A stretch of DNA of 44,092 nucleotides, taken from positions 1-44,092 of the forward strand of contig NZ_BMOS01000027.1 in NCBI RefSeq assembly GCF_014647195.1, read 5' to 3'. Each line of letters starts with the position of its first letter. Position 1 is the first letter of the stretch. Both the position numbers and the translations under genes were made by a program. This stretch comes from Oceanobacillus indicireducens (GTDB lineage: Bacteria; Bacillota; Bacilli; Bacillales; Amphibacillaceae). This document shows positions 26,897-35,300 of this stretch, in pieces. The notes under the pieces are model-generated. The model did no database searches and was not told where the DNA came from. It worked only from the letters and a program-made list of their open reading frames with translations.

Positions 26897-27460
26897 TTAC
26901 TCGTTATAATCATTCATGACATCAATGAACTTTTTACCCGCCACCCACTCTTCGCAAGCGTCAGCAGATTTCGCAATACTTTGCTTGATCGTGTCCCGTT
27001 CCGCTTTAGCAAAATCAGCAAGTACATAATCAACGACAGCAACCGTATTAGCCGGTCTACCTACGCCGAAACGAATGCGGTTAAACTCTTTCGTTCCAAG
27101 ATGTTCGATTATAGAACGCATTCCATTATGACCACCATGACCACCTTTTGCCCGCAAGCGAATCTTTCCGGTCGGTAAATCAAGATCATCATAAATGACG
27201 AGCAAATCTTCCGGTTCAATGCTGAAATACTCCATTAATGGGCGAACAGCATTACCGGACAAGTTCATGTAGGTTTGAGGTTCTAAGAAAATGACCTTTT
27301 CCCCAGCGAGGTTCTCCATTGCATATTCACCGTTGAACTTCTTCTTATTCAATTTAAACCCATGACGGGATAACAACTCGTCGACGACCATAAAACCGAT
27401 ATTATGACGTGTCTTCTTGTACTTTCTACCAGGGTTTCCTAACCCGACAATTAGCTTCAT
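26897..27460 (-). CDS. pth: Peptidyl-tRNA hydrolase
   Basis: Releases peptides from peptidyl-tRNA that dropped off the ribosome; essential (spoVC in B. subtilis). 187 residues, usual. Motifs: LIVGLGNPGRKYKKTRHNIGF with catalytic His (about residue 20), PQTYMNLSG, YDDLDLPTGKIRLRAKGGHGGHNG. Between ctc and fin as in B. subtilis; 138 bases separate it from ctc, with a stem-loop in the gap. Confidence 0.96.
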   Translation of the reverse strand: MKLIVGLGNPGRKYKKTRHNIGFMVVDELLSRHGFKLNKKKFNGEYAMENLAGEKVIFLEPQTYMNLSGNAVRPLMEYFSIEPEDLLVIYDDLDLPTGKIRLRAKGGHGGHNGMRSIIEHLGTKEFNRIRFGVGRPANTVAVVDYVLADFAKAERDTIKQSIAKSADACEEWVAGKKFIDVMNDYNE

Positions 27461-27528
27461 CCTTATTCTTCCTTTTTGTCCGGAATTTTCAAAAAATATG
27501 CCCTCATATTCTCATAACACTTAACAAG

Positions 27529-27566
27529 CCCTCCTATAGGAAACCAATATGTTCCTGCTAGGAGGG
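27529..27566 (-). terminator. Stem-loop after ctc, probable terminator
   Basis: CCCTCCTA (27529-27536) and TAGGAGGG (27559-27566) pair perfectly, extended by GGAA/TTCC inside. The T run after it is better on the plus strand (TTGTTCTTTA) than on the minus strand, so it may be a weak or attenuating terminator between ctc and pth. Confidence 0.55.
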
Positions 27567-27598
27567 TTGTTCTTTACTATATCATTAAACTGCTTAAA

Positions 27599-28228
27599 TT
27601 ATTCTTCGTCTGATTCTTTCGCATCAACAAGCTCAGGCTCTGCACCATCGTCAGGAAGCTGTGTTTCTGGCTCCTCTTCAGTTGGCGGTACGATTGTGAC
27701 AATAACTGCATCCGGCTCATCCACAAACTCATACTTATCAGATGCTGGTAAATCCTCCACGGTGATGACATCTCCAATTTGAAGTTCAGATACATTAACT
27801 GTGATCTCATCTGGGAAGTTAGCAGGCTTTGCATTAACAAGCACTTCATACTGAGGCTGCTGCATGACGCCGCCCTCTTTTGCACCAGCTGCTTCTCCTT
27901 CGATACGTACCGGTACAGAAACTTCCATTTCCTCGGACATATCGACAACGTAAAAGTCAACATGGATAAGCGAGTCTTTAATTGGATCGATTTGATATTC
28001 GTGAAGCATCACATCAACGGAAGTGCCATTTTCAACATCCAATGTGATAATTGCGTTTCTTCCTTCGTCACGAACTGTTTTCAATAATTCAACACTATCA
28101 ACTGCAACGGTTTTCGAATCTTTATCTTTACCGTAAACAACTGCAGGAACTTGTCCATCTGCACGCAATTGTTTTGTTACTGAATTACTTAAATCGTCCC
28201 TCTTTAATGCTTTAAGCTTTATTGCCAT
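27599..28228 (-). CDS. ctc: Ribosomal protein bL25 / general stress protein Ctc
   Basis: Binds 5S rRNA. 209 residues: N-terminal L25 domain (about 1-90, ADGQVPAVVYGKDKDSKTVAV) and C-terminal TL5-like beta domain with an acidic tail. Three ATG codons lie close together; GGAGG directly touches the first, leaving no spacing, whereas it stands 9 bases before the third, so MAIKLKAL is chosen. In B. subtilis ctc is a sigma-B general stress gene; a weak sigma-B-like site is seen upstream (28299-28324). Confidence 0.95.
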   Translation of the reverse strand: MAIKLKALKRDDLSNSVTKQLRADGQVPAVVYGKDKDSKTVAVDSVELLKTVRDEGRNAIITLDVENGTSVDVMLHEYQIDPIKDSLIHVDFYVVDMSEEMEVSVPVRIEGEAAGAKEGGVMQQPQYEVLVNAKPANFPDEITVNVSELQIGDVITVEDLPASDKYEFVDEPDAVIVTIVPPTEEEPETQLPDDGAEPELVDAKESDEE

Positions 28229-28298
28229 CTTCATCATCCTCCAAATAATTTTCTATTGTAAAATAGACAAATTTGTTCATGTAATTAAGTATAGATAT

Positions 28299-28324
28299 AT
28301 ACCTTTTTACGTAATGAATGAAAC
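28299..28324 (-). promoter_or_regulatory. Possible sigma-B promoter of ctc
   Basis: On the minus strand GTTTCA (28319-28324), 14 bases, AGGTAT (28299-28304), compared with the consensus GTTTAA-N12-14-GGGTAT. One mismatch in each box. It lies directly at the end of prs. Confidence 0.4.
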
Positions 28325-28326
28325 TA

Positions 28327-29280
28327 TTAATCGAATAGAATGCTTACAGACTGCTCTTCGTGAACACGAATGATTGCTTCACCAATTAAAGGAGCGACCG
28401 ACAAGACAGTAGTTTTATCCAGTTTCTTCTCTTCTGGGAGTGGAATACTGTTCGTAACAACCAACTCTTTGATCGCAGAATTTTCAATTCGGTCAATAGC
28501 TGGACCTGATAAAACGGGATGTGTACAACAAGCATACACTTCTGTCGCACCATTTTCAATTAAAGCGTCTGCCGCGAGGGTGATTGTACCACCTGTATCA
28601 ATGATATCATCAATTAAAATTGCAGTTTTACCTTCCACGTTCCCAATGATATTCATGACCTCTGCAACGTTTGGCTTCGGTCTGCGCTTATCAATAATCC
28701 CGAGAGGCGTTTTAAGACGGTCAGCAAGTTTCCTTGCTCTTGTTACACCGCCATGATCCGGAGAAACGACGATAATATCTTGTAAATTCTTTTCCTCAAA
28801 GTAGTCAGAAAGAATCGGCACACCTTGTAAATGGTCAATTGGAACATTAAAGAATCCTTGAATCTGCGGTGCATGGAGATCTAGTGTGATGACACGTGTT
28901 GTACCAGCTGTCTCAAGTAAATCAGCAACAAGCTTCGCTGCGATTGGTTCCCTTGAACGTGCTTTCCGGTCCTGTCTTGCATATCCATAATAAGGCATCA
29001 CGATATTGATTGATTTTGCTGAAGCACGTTTCAGGGCATCGATCATAATTAATAATTCCATTACATGATCATTAACCGGTGCACAAGTGGATTGCAGAAC
29101 GTAAACATCACTGCCGCGAATGCTTTCCTCGATATTGATTTGAACTTCACCGTCACTGAATCTTGATACGGTACATTTACCTAGCGGGATACCAAGATGT
29201 TCTGCGATCTCCTCTGCCAGTGCGGGATTTGAATTTAGTGTAAATAGTTTTAACGAGCCATCCTCATATTTAGATGCCAT
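28327..29280 (-). CDS. prs: Ribose-phosphate pyrophosphokinase
   Basis: Makes PRPP from ribose-5-phosphate and ATP; PRPP feeds purines, pyrimidines, His, Trp and the PurR and HprT proteins encoded nearby. 317 residues, class I. Motifs: [42 protein letters not shown], and the PRPP loop [12 protein letters not shown] (about 220-231). GGAGGG lies 8 bases before the ATG. 18 bases after glmU, an operon conserved in Bacillus. Confidence 0.97.
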   Translation of the reverse strand: MASKYEDGSLKLFTLNSNPALAEEIAEHLGIPLGKCTVSRFSDGEVQINIEESIRGSDVYVLQSTCAPVNDHVMELLIMIDALKRASAKSINIVMPYYGYARQDRKARSREPIAAKLVADLLETAGTTRVITLDLHAPQIQGFFNVPIDHLQGVPILSDYFEEKNLQDIIVVSPDHGGVTRARKLADRLKTPLGIIDKRRPKPNVAEVMNIIGNVEGKTAILIDDIIDTGGTITLAADALIENGATEVYACCTHPVLSGPAIDRIENSAIKELVVTNSIPLPEEKKLDKTTVLSVAPLIGEAIIRVHEEQSVSILFD

Positions 29281-29298
29281 GGAATTAACCCTCCGTTG

Positions 29299-30672
29299 TT
29301 ATTTTTTTCCTTTAAATCGTTCTGCATAATCTTCTTTATTCGTTTGTCTTGCTCTTGCAATTGATAAAGCATTTTTCGGTACGTCTTTATTGATTGTTGA
29401 ACCTGCAGCCACATAAGAGCCTTCGCCAATCGTAACCGGCGCAATCAAGTTCGAGTTACAGCCGACAAATGCATTGTCTTCAATTTTCGTAAGGTGCTTT
29501 TTCATCCCATCATAGTTCACTGTAATCGTTCCGCAACCAATATTTACATTTTCTCCAACGTCCGCATCACCCATATAACTTAAATGGGAAACCTTACTGT
29601 TATTGCCGAGGGAGGTTTTCTTCAATTCAACAAAGTTACCGACCTTCGTATCGTTGCCGATAACAGACTCTGGGCGCACATGAGCAAATGGTCCAACAGC
29701 GGCGCCTTCACCGATTTTACTATCGTGAACAACGCTTTGCTTGATCACTGTTCCTTTACCAATCGTCGCCTGGTGCAGTTCACTGTTCGGGCCAATCACA
29801 GCATCTGCTTCTATGGTTGTCTTTCCGGTAATTCGTGTTCCTGGATAGATCGTCACATCTTGACCGATAACAGCATCTGGTCCAATATACGTATTGTTCG
29901 GGTCAATAAGCGTAACCCCGTTTCGCATATGCAATTCATTGATACGTTGCTTCATAATCCGCTCCGCTTCAGCAAGCGCTACTCGGTCGTTTACCCCAAG
30001 TGTTTCCTCAAAGTCCGGTGTGAGATAAGCGGTTACTAATTTATTTTCAGCTTTTAAAATTTCAATAACATCTGGTAAATAATATTCGCCCTGAGCGTTA
30101 TCATTGGAAACTTTCCGAAGCGCCTCAAATAAATCTTGGTTATTAAAGCAGTATGTACCAGTATTTATTTCATTAACGAGTAATTCGACTTCATTCGCAT
30201 CTTTATGTTCGACAATGCGTTCCACTTCTTTATCCGTATTCCGAATAACCCTCCCATATCCAGCAGGGTCAGGGATGTTCGCTGTTAAAATTGTTGCGCT
30301 AGCTTTCGTTTCCTCGTGATGTTCTACTAGCTTACGGAATGTTTCTCCTGTAATCAGCGGGGTATCTCCGCATGCAACAATCGTCGTCCCTTGGGCATCC
30401 TTTAATAGATCTTCCGCCTGGAGGACGGCATGGGCTGTTCCTAATTGTTCTTCCTGCACGATATATTCTGTTTGTGCTCCAAGCTCTTCTTGAACTTTTT
30501 CTGCACCAAAACCAACAACTGTAATATTTTTATCTAAATTAATGACATTTAACTGGTCAATGACATGCTGTACCATCGGCTTTCCCACCACAGGATGCAG
30601 CACCTTATAAAGCTTTGATTTCATTCTTGTACCTTGCCCTGCAGCAAGAATTACCGCATAGCGATTTGTCAT
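29299..30672 (-). CDS. glmU: Bifunctional GlcNAc-1-P uridyltransferase / GlcN-1-P acetyltransferase
   Basis: Makes UDP-GlcNAc for peptidoglycan and teichoic acids. 457 residues. N-terminal nucleotidyltransferase with [11 protein letters not shown] (about 10-20) and [11 protein letters not shown]-terminal left-handed beta helix of hexapeptide repeats from about 250 on, with the acetyl-CoA site [22 protein letters not shown] lies 6 bases upstream of the ATG. Between spoVG and prs as in B. subtilis. Confidence 0.97.
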   Translation of the reverse strand: MTNRYAVILAAGQGTRMKSKLYKVLHPVVGKPMVQHVIDQLNVINLDKNITVVGFGAEKVQEELGAQTEYIVQEEQLGTAHAVLQAEDLLKDAQGTTIVACGDTPLITGETFRKLVEHHEETKASATILTANIPDPAGYGRVIRNTDKEVERIVEHKDANEVELLVNEINTGTYCFNNQDLFEALRKVSNDNAQGEYYLPDVIEILKAENKLVTAYLTPDFEETLGVNDRVALAEAERIMKQRINELHMRNGVTLIDPNNTYIGPDAVIGQDVTIYPGTRITGKTTIEADAVIGPNSELHQATIGKGTVIKQSVVHDSKIGEGAAVGPFAHVRPESVIGNDTKVGNFVELKKTSLGNNSKVSHLSYMGDADVGENVNIGCGTITVNYDGMKKHLTKIEDNAFVGCNSNLIAPVTIGEGSYVAAGSTINKDVPKNALSIARARQTNKEDYAERFKGKK

Positions 30673-30812
30673 AAAGAAACCTCCATTATTCTATTTGTCC
30701 ACTTTAAAATATATCGTAAACGTATGAGGATTTCAAGAATTGTTGAATATTGCGTTGGATTTTAAACAACTGAAAAGGATGGCATTGGAAGGTTTATGAA
30801 TTAATGGAAAAC

Positions 30813-30829
30813 AAAGGCGTAAGCGCCCG
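30813..30829 (+). repeat. Short GCG-rich repeat, copy 1
   Basis: AAAGGCGTAAGCGCCCG, closely similar to AAAAGCGGAAGCGCCCG at 33141-33157. GGCG and CGCC arms form a tiny hairpin. Similar GCGnAAGCGCC starts are common in dispersed intergenic elements of Bacillaceae as I remember them; here only short remnants are present. Confidence 0.35.
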
Positions 30830-30862
30830 TTCACAGCATTTTTATTTTATAGTTTCCTATGC

Positions 30863-30898
30863 AAAAAAAAGAGGCTAACCTATGTAAGATTAGTCCCC
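30863..30898 (-). terminator. Terminator of spoVG
   Basis: On the minus strand GGGACTAATC pairs with GGTTAGCCTC, nine of ten pairs with some G-U, followed by eight T (30863-30870). It lies about 20 bases after the spoVG stop codon. Confidence 0.75.
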
Positions 30899-30918
30899 CC
30901 TGTCTATCATCAATCATT

Positions 30919-31209
30919 TTAGGAAGCACCTGCTTCTTCAAATTCGACTTCATTTTCTCCCGATAGTCGGTAAGCTTCCAGTACCGCCTCTTGAATCTTA
31001 TTTCTCGTATTTGAATTAATTGGATGGGCAATATCTCTAAACTCTCCATCCGGCGTACGTTTAGACGGCATTGCTACGAAAAGTCCATTATTTCCGTCAA
31101 TCACACGAATATCATGGACAACGAATTCTTGGTCCAAAGTAATTGATGCAATCGCACGCATTCTGCCCTCTGTATTTACGCGGCGCAATCTTACGTCAGT
31201 AACTTCCAC
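30919..31209 (-). CDS. spoVG: Sporulation regulator SpoVG
   Basis: Small nucleic-acid-binding regulator needed for cortex formation and controlling many genes in Firmicutes. 96 residues; the family hallmark [15 protein letters not shown]-type [22 protein letters not shown], and FRDIAHPIN are all present. Start is GTG with AAGGTGG about 10 bases upstream. Preceded by a good sigma-H promoter. Unlike B. subtilis, yabJ does not lie between purR and this gene. Confidence 0.97.
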   Translation of the reverse strand: MEVTDVRLRRVNTEGRMRAIASITLDQEFVVHDIRVIDGNNGLFVAMPSKRTPDGEFRDIAHPINSNTRNKIQEAVLEAYRLSGENEVEFEEAGAS

Positions 31210-31250
31210 GATGTTTCACCACCTTTTCCCATTTGAACTCTACATGTATA

Positions 31251-31277
31251 GTTCAACAAAACTCTTAAAATTCCTGC
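31251..31277 (-). promoter_or_regulatory. Sigma-H promoter of spoVG
   Basis: On the minus strand GCAGGAATT (31269-31277), 11 bases, GTTGAAC (31251-31257). This fits sigma-H (RNAGGAWWW, RNNGAAT) with one mismatch. spoVG is a classic sigma-H gene in B. subtilis. Confidence 0.75.
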
Positions 31278-31340
31278 TTTAATTCATAAAAAAATTAATT
31301 TTCTCACTAAAAGTTTTAAAAGGAAAAGATTACGGTGAAA

Positions 31341-32150
31341 TTATTTAAAATTACCAGGTACAATCTCCATCTGATTTCCCTTCGTATCCACTTCGGAAAT
31401 CTTAATCAGTGATGTATAATTCGTTACTTTTCTTTCTTCGTCTTCGTCATCTGCTTCCGCGAATACTCCAATTGCTTTCACTTCCGCATCAAACTCAGCA
31501 AGTAAATTCGTAATCCCTGTTATCGTTCCCCCTGCCTTCATGAAATCATCGATGATACATACATTCGAACCTTCTTTCAAACTGCGCTTCGGAAGGACCA
31601 TCGTTTGAATTCTTCGGGAGGAACCTGAAACATAATTGATACTGACCGAGGAACCTTCCGTCACTTTCGGGTCCCTTCTTGCAATTACGACCGGCACCTG
31701 GAGAAAGGATGCTACTGCATAGGCAAGTGGGATCCCCTTCGTTGCTACGGTCACAATTGCATCAAGTTCAATTTCTGAAAACCTGGAAGCAAAAATACGG
31801 CCGATTTCTCGGACCGTTTTCGGGTCACCTAAAAGGTCACTCATATATAGATAGCCACCGGGCAAAATCCGTTCCGGGTCTTTTAGCTTTTCGCATAATT
31901 CAAGGATGAAAGACTCGTCATATGCATCAGCATTTTTCGGAATATAACGGACGCCTCCACCAGCTCCAGTCGTCCGGTGAAGCATCCCCAGTCCTTGCTG
32001 CTCAAACACGTCATGTATAATATCAAGATCCTCACTTATCGAGGACTTTGTTGTACCGCATAAGTCCACAAAGTAAGGTAATTGTGTATGTGTGTGGGGG
32101 TTTTCTAAGAAAAATTGTGTTAACACGATTAAACGGTTACTTCTTTTCAT
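31341..32150 (-). CDS. purR: Purine operon repressor PurR
   Basis: Represses purine genes; PRPP binding relieves repression. 269 residues: winged-helix N-terminus (about 1-75) and phosphoribosyltransferase-like domain with the PRPP loop VCIIDDFMKAGGT (about 199-211), which lacks enzyme activity in the family. GAGGTG lies 5 bases before the ATG. Its own promoter is at 32182-32211. Confidence 0.96.
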   Translation of the reverse strand: MKRSNRLIVLTQFFLENPHTHTQLPYFVDLCGTTKSSISEDLDIIHDVFEQQGLGMLHRTTGAGGGVRYIPKNADAYDESFILELCEKLKDPERILPGGYLYMSDLLGDPKTVREIGRIFASRFSEIELDAIVTVATKGIPLAYAVASFLQVPVVIARRDPKVTEGSSVSINYVSGSSRRIQTMVLPKRSLKEGSNVCIIDDFMKAGGTITGITNLLAEFDAEVKAIGVFAEADDEDEERKVTNYTSLIKISEVDTKGNQMEIVPGNFK

Positions 32151-32181
32151 TACGACACCTCAAAACCGTATATTTTATCTA

Positions 32182-32211
32182 AATATACCATTTTCGTACG
32201 TGTTTTGGCAA
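32182..32211 (-). promoter_or_regulatory. Sigma-A promoter of purR
   Basis: On the minus strand TTGCCA (32206-32211), 18 bases, TATATT (32182-32187), each one mismatch from consensus. An ACGAAAAT stretch in the spacer distantly resembles a PurBox, but I would not call one. Confidence 0.55.
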
Positions 32212-32214
32212 TAT

Positions 32215-33069
32215 TTAGCCGAGGAGGCGGACGAGATAAACTTCATCACAGAAACCGCGCATTCCATTATAAATCTTCTTCGCCTTCTCTTGATGCTCGA
32301 CTAAACCATATACGGTCGGTCCCGTACCGCTCATTAAAACACCGGGTGCCCCCAAATTTTTCATCGTATCTTTAATCCGCTTTACTTCCGGATGAAGCGT
32401 AATTGTAATTGCTTCCAAAGCGTTGCCAATATGCTTACAGATCGCGGATAAATCCCTCGCATGAAGCGCTCGAATAAGGGCTTCATTATTAGGATGCGTT
32501 AGCTCCTCCACTTTTACATGTTGGAAAATCGTTCGAGTCGATACACCAATATCTGGTTTTGCCAAAACAACCCAACAGGGCGGCGGGGAGGGTAGCTTTT
32601 CCACAATTTCACCGAAACCACGCGCAATTGCCGTCTCACCGTACAGACTAAACGTCGCATCGGACCCGCACTTCGCCGCAATGAGGGCTAAGTCCGCCAG
32701 TTCAAGGTCAAGGGACCATAATCGATTGAGCCCTCGAACCACGGCCGCCGCGTCGGTACTACCGCCCCCGAGACCAGCCGAGACAGGAATATGTTTATCA
32801 ATCTTAATATGGACACCTTTTGTAATACCAAATTTTTCTTTAAAAAGCTTTGCCGCCCGGTATGCTAAATTCCGCTCATCATTCGGTACATAACGGCTTT
32901 CCATGGAAATTCTAATTCGATCTTCTTCAAGAGATGTAAATTCCAGCCGATCAGCTAAATCAATTGTCGTCATAATCATTTCCACATCATGGTATTCATC
33001 AGTTTCCCGTTTGCGCAATACATCAAGCGACAAATTTATTTTTGCTGGTGCCTTCTCTATGATCGTCAT
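32215..33069 (-). CDS. ispE: 4-(cytidine 5'-diphospho)-2-C-methyl-D-erythritol kinase
   Basis: GHMP kinase of the MEP isoprenoid pathway. 284 residues. Motifs: [12 protein letters not shown] with the catalytic-site Lys and Asp neighbourhood at the N-terminus, the phosphate-binding [15 protein letters not shown] (about 91-105) and C-terminal [13 protein letters not shown]. It lies 64 bases before purR. In B. subtilis it is between sspF and purR, as here. Confidence 0.96.
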   Translation of the reverse strand: MTIIEKAPAKINLSLDVLRKRETDEYHDVEMIMTTIDLADRLEFTSLEEDRIRISMESRYVPNDERNLAYRAAKLFKEKFGITKGVHIKIDKHIPVSAGLGGGSTDAAAVVRGLNRLWSLDLELADLALIAAKCGSDATFSLYGETAIARGFGEIVEKLPSPPPCWVVLAKPDIGVSTRTIFQHVKVEELTHPNNEALIRALHARDLSAICKHIGNALEAITITLHPEVKRIKDTMKNLGAPGVLMSGTGPTVYGLVEHQEKAKKIYNGMRGFCDEVYLVRLLG

Positions 33070-33140
33070 GCTCCTTCACCTGCTCCTGAAACGAAAAGTT
33101 AAACAAATTGTATCATAATCCCCATAGAGGTGCGACCTTC

Positions 33141-33176
33141 AAAAGCGGAAGCGCCCGCATATCGACGTACGGCGCC
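33141..33176 (+). repeat. Short GCG-rich repeat, copy 2
   Basis: AAAAGCGGAAGCGCCCG then 15 bases and GGCGCC, giving the inverted pair GGCGC/GCGCC around a loop. The first 17 bases match copy 1 at 30813. It occupies the 150-base gap between ispE and sspF. Confidence 0.35.
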
Positions 33177-33205
33177 AGAGTGGGTCTTGCGGAACCTTCG
33201 CAATG

Positions 33206-33231
33206 AAAAAAAGCAAGCGACTAGCGCTTGC
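33206..33231 (-). terminator. Terminator of sspF overlapping its stop codon
   Basis: On the minus strand GCAAGCG (33225-33231) and CGCTTGC (33213-33219) pair perfectly and are followed by seven T. The left arm encodes the last sspF codons and the TAG stop (33221-33223) is in the loop. Confidence 0.85.
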
Positions 33232-33400
33232 CTTTTTCCAGGTTCTCCTCTGCCATTTCAATAGCACGTTTCACCATATTCCCGGCATCCCGTGCTTTGA
33301 TGCCGCCCCAGCCCTCTTGCTGGACCGTGTCGTAAAACCCTAACTCTTTGGCAATTTCTTCTTTCAACTGGTCTGACATGATTCCTCTACGCCTTCCCAT
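33221..33400 (-). CDS. sspF: Small acid-soluble spore protein SspF-type
   Basis: DNA-associated forespore protein of a divergent alpha/beta-type SASP group. 59 residues; [20 protein letters not shown] and [20 protein letters not shown] are typical, the second being near the germination protease-type conserved region. The open frame extends 20 codons upstream, but AAGGAG lies 10 bases before the ATG at 33400 and the homologous protein starts here. No clear sigma-G promoter was found upstream. Confidence 0.9.
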   Translation of the reverse strand: MGRRRGIMSDQLKEEIAKELGFYDTVQQEGWGGIKARDAGNMVKRAIEMAEENLEKGKR

Positions 33401-33569
33401 GAAAAAACAGCTCCTTTTCGTTAGTATCGTTACGACACACTTAGTTTGACCTATCTGCAAAGAATGAACCGCGGAAGGTTACGGAAACGGTGGGAAAATC
33501 GAACAAAGGAGCAGAGCGGACGTGGCTAGACCTGGATACTTAAGTTATCACAGCTTTTTTATTTTATAC

Positions 33570-33624
33570 TTATCTTTTTTTAAAAAAATAAAGCAGTGGA
33601 GTTGTAACAATCCACTGCTTTATT
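33570..33624 (-). terminator. Terminator of veg
   Basis: AATAAAGCAGTGGA (33587-33600) and its exact complement (33611-33624) with a 10-base loop; the minus strand then runs into a T-rich tail. It starts 8 bases after the veg stop codon. Confidence 0.92.
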
Positions 33625-33632
33625 CGCGTTCT

Positions 33633-33875
33633 CTATCTTTGGTCTAAAAATTTTAGTTCAACTGTCTCTGTTAAAATGTCTGCGTAGCTGTATGACACAC
33701 GTTCGAATGCATTTTCGTCTTGATCAAGTTCCACGATAAATACAGAAGGATAAGTTTCTGCTAATACCCCGGATCTGACAATCGTTTTTCTTCTGCCTCC
33801 ATTTGCCTTCAAGCGCAAACGTCTACCTATTTGGCAGTCAAGACCTTGCTTAATTTCGTTCAATGTTTTAGCCAA
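33633..33875 (-). CDS. veg: Veg protein (biofilm-related, very strongly transcribed)
   Basis: Small protein of Gram-positive bacteria; in B. subtilis Veg promotes biofilm matrix genes by opposing SinR. 80 residues. The conserved centre [11 protein letters not shown] and [20 protein letters not shown] leaves no doubt. There is no ATG: the frame is open from a GTG at 33890, but that lies inside the ribosome site, so the TTG at 33875, 7 bases after AGGTGG, giving MAKTLNEIK like the homologues, is the probable start. Two strong promoters precede it. Confidence 0.93.
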   Translation of the reverse strand: MAKTLNEIKQGLDCQIGRRLRLKANGGRRKTIVRSGVLAETYPSVFIVELDQDENAFERVSYSYADILTETVELKFLDQR

Positions 33876-33898
33876 TACACTCCACCTCACTGCATCCT

Positions 33899-33927
33899 AT
33901 TATAGCACAGGCTCGTTCATTAGTCAA
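33899..33927 (-). promoter_or_regulatory. veg promoter P2 (proximal)
   Basis: TTGACT (33922-33927), 17 bases, TATAAT (33899-33904) on the minus strand with an extended -10 (TGCTATAAT). A transcript from here would have only about 15 bases before the TTG start. Confidence 0.7.
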
Positions 33928-33939
33928 ATGAAACTAAAT

Positions 33940-33969
33940 ATTATAACAGGATTGTATTTTACCTGTCAA
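33940..33969 (-). promoter_or_regulatory. veg promoter P1 (distal)
   Basis: Consensus TTGACA (33964-33969) and TATAAT (33940-33945) on the minus strand, spacer 18, with an A/T-rich upstream region that could act as an UP element. B. subtilis veg is famous for an exceptionally strong promoter. Confidence 0.85.
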
Positions 33970-34177
33970 CAATAAAATTAGGTCTTATTACGTATTATTA
34001 GTAATTATTAACTTTTTATGTACGGTTTGCATAAAAAATTATCGGATAACGCTTTATTACTGCCCAAGTCCCCCAAAAAAACAAGACAAATTTCCTGAGC
34101 TAGAAAGCAGATAAAGGAGAGCAGCACCCACATACACGCTTTTAATATGGGGTTTAGCATGAGTATTAAAGTCCATT

Positions 34178-34308
34178 ATGTGTAGCGTTTCAGTGAGGAT
34201 GATTACACATCGTATCGCCGCTGGAGAGCACTGACAGAGCTTGCCAGTGACCTACTCCCTGCATTTTATTGTCACTGGAAGTCACGGACAAGCTCTTTGT
34301 ATTTTTTA
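34178..34308 (+). ncRNA. Candidate plus-strand structured RNA with terminator
   Basis: In the roughly 350-base gap upstream of veg and beyond the yabG stop there is strong plus-strand structure. ATGTGTA (34178-34184) pairs with TACACAT (34204-34210) and TCAGTG (34190-34195) with CACTGA (34229-34234); the two are interleaved, a pseudoknot pattern. Then AGAGCTTG (34236-34243) with CAAGCTCT (34289-34296) encloses CCAGTGAC (34244-34251) with GTCACTGG (34271-34278), followed by TTGTATTTTTT. No T run follows on the minus strand, so it is not an obvious yabG terminator. I found no convincing promoter or reading frame. Confidence 0.45.
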
Positions 34309-34312
34309 GGTT

Positions 34313-35224
34313 TTAAAATTCAATGATGTTATTGGTTGAGGTGTTTGGCTCGGTAGGTTCTTCTTCTGTGCCGTCAAGATAAGGCATTCCCGTTCGAAGG
34401 AGACCGCGGGTTTCGACGCCACCCATGCCTTTTTCTCCAGTTAGTGTGTTGCGGAGAACGTCCGAAACATTGACGCTTTCCATGAAAGGGGTATAAGCAA
34501 TTTTTGCAGCGATATAAACAGGATCCAACGCGTGAATGTTAATTCGGTAAGGAGAGCTTGCGAAATTCGCACCGGCCCTTATAATCGACTCAAAATGGGA
34601 TTGGCACGCACCGGCAAAAATAACGAGCTGATCAAGATGGGGATTCACCCTTCTTGCTTCCCGCACCGTTTCCGCAAAATACTTGGAATTTCGGTATGCA
34701 CGTAAATCCTTCTTCTCGCCTTTGTTTTTTGAATAGGAATCATGACCGGTAATGATAATCAAATTCGGCTGAATCCTTTCAATCAGCGGGCCAATCTCCT
34801 GGGGCATATCCTTTTCAAGTAAGTGGACACCGTGGACATGTAAGCCTACCCGCTGATAAAGACTGATACATTTCCGCAAATAAATCGGGTCACCATCCAA
34901 GTGTAGGACCTTGGCAGGAAGCTGGAAATATGAAAAGTTTCGCTCATAACCGCCACTTATCTGATGTGCTTTTTTCTCCCGCATCAACTGGTAATCTTGA
35001 CGGAATAAACGATAAGAAAACTCTTCTTTCTCCTTCGACTTTTTTTGCCGTATTTCCAAATCCGCACGAGCTACTATCGTTAAATCTTCAATTGGCGCAT
35101 CAGCTTGCAGACGCATTTCCGTACCACGCAAGAGTACTTGCTCTTTTTCTAATTCGGACACACGAAAAACTATATCATGGTTATAGGACTTCCGTGTTAC
35201 AATATCACCAATTTTTATATCCAT
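34313..35224 (-). CDS. yabG: Sporulation-specific cysteine protease YabG
   Basis: Mother-cell protease that trims coat proteins such as SpoIVA and SafA late in sporulation. 303 residues, full length. N-terminal SH3-like segment (IGDIVTRKSYNHDIVFRV) and a protease core with the conserved GHD (H161) and GACQSH (C207) that are the likely catalytic pair. AGGTGG lies 4 bases before the ATG, and a perfect sigma-K promoter precedes it. It marks the end of synteny; in B. subtilis rnmV and rsmA follow upstream, here an esterase does. Confidence 0.95.
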   Translation of the reverse strand: MDIKIGDIVTRKSYNHDIVFRVSELEKEQVLLRGTEMRLQADAPIEDLTIVARADLEIRQKKSKEKEEFSYRLFRQDYQLMREKKAHQISGGYERNFSYFQLPAKVLHLDGDPIYLRKCISLYQRVGLHVHGVHLLEKDMPQEIGPLIERIQPNLIIITGHDSYSKNKGEKKDLRAYRNSKYFAETVREARRVNPHLDQLVIFAGACQSHFESIIRAGANFASSPYRINIHALDPVYIAAKIAYTPFMESVNVSDVLRNTLTGEKGMGGVETRGLLRTGMPYLDGTEEEPTEPNTSTNNIIEF

Positions 35225-35255
35225 ATATCCACCTCATCGCCCAGCATTCCTTTTA

Positions 35256-35284
35256 TAGGCTATGAAAGATGTTTATAATCTGTG
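35256..35284 (-). promoter_or_regulatory. Sigma-K promoter of yabG
   Basis: On the minus strand CACA (35281-35284), exactly 16 bases, CATAGCCTA (35256-35264), a perfect match to mACm-N16-CATAnnnTA. It places yabG in late mother-cell expression, as known in B. subtilis. Confidence 0.85.
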
Positions 35285-35300
35285 CTTTTAAATCTTTGCT

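Noticed and set aside
32151-32214. PurBox pair in the purR promoter
   Set aside because: Only a poor ACGAAAAT match; no pair of CCGAAC-type boxes with correct spacing.
34148-34185. Twelve-codon plus-strand frame MGFSMSIKVHYV
   Set aside because: No ribosome site at proper distance; it lies where RNA structure is the better explanation.
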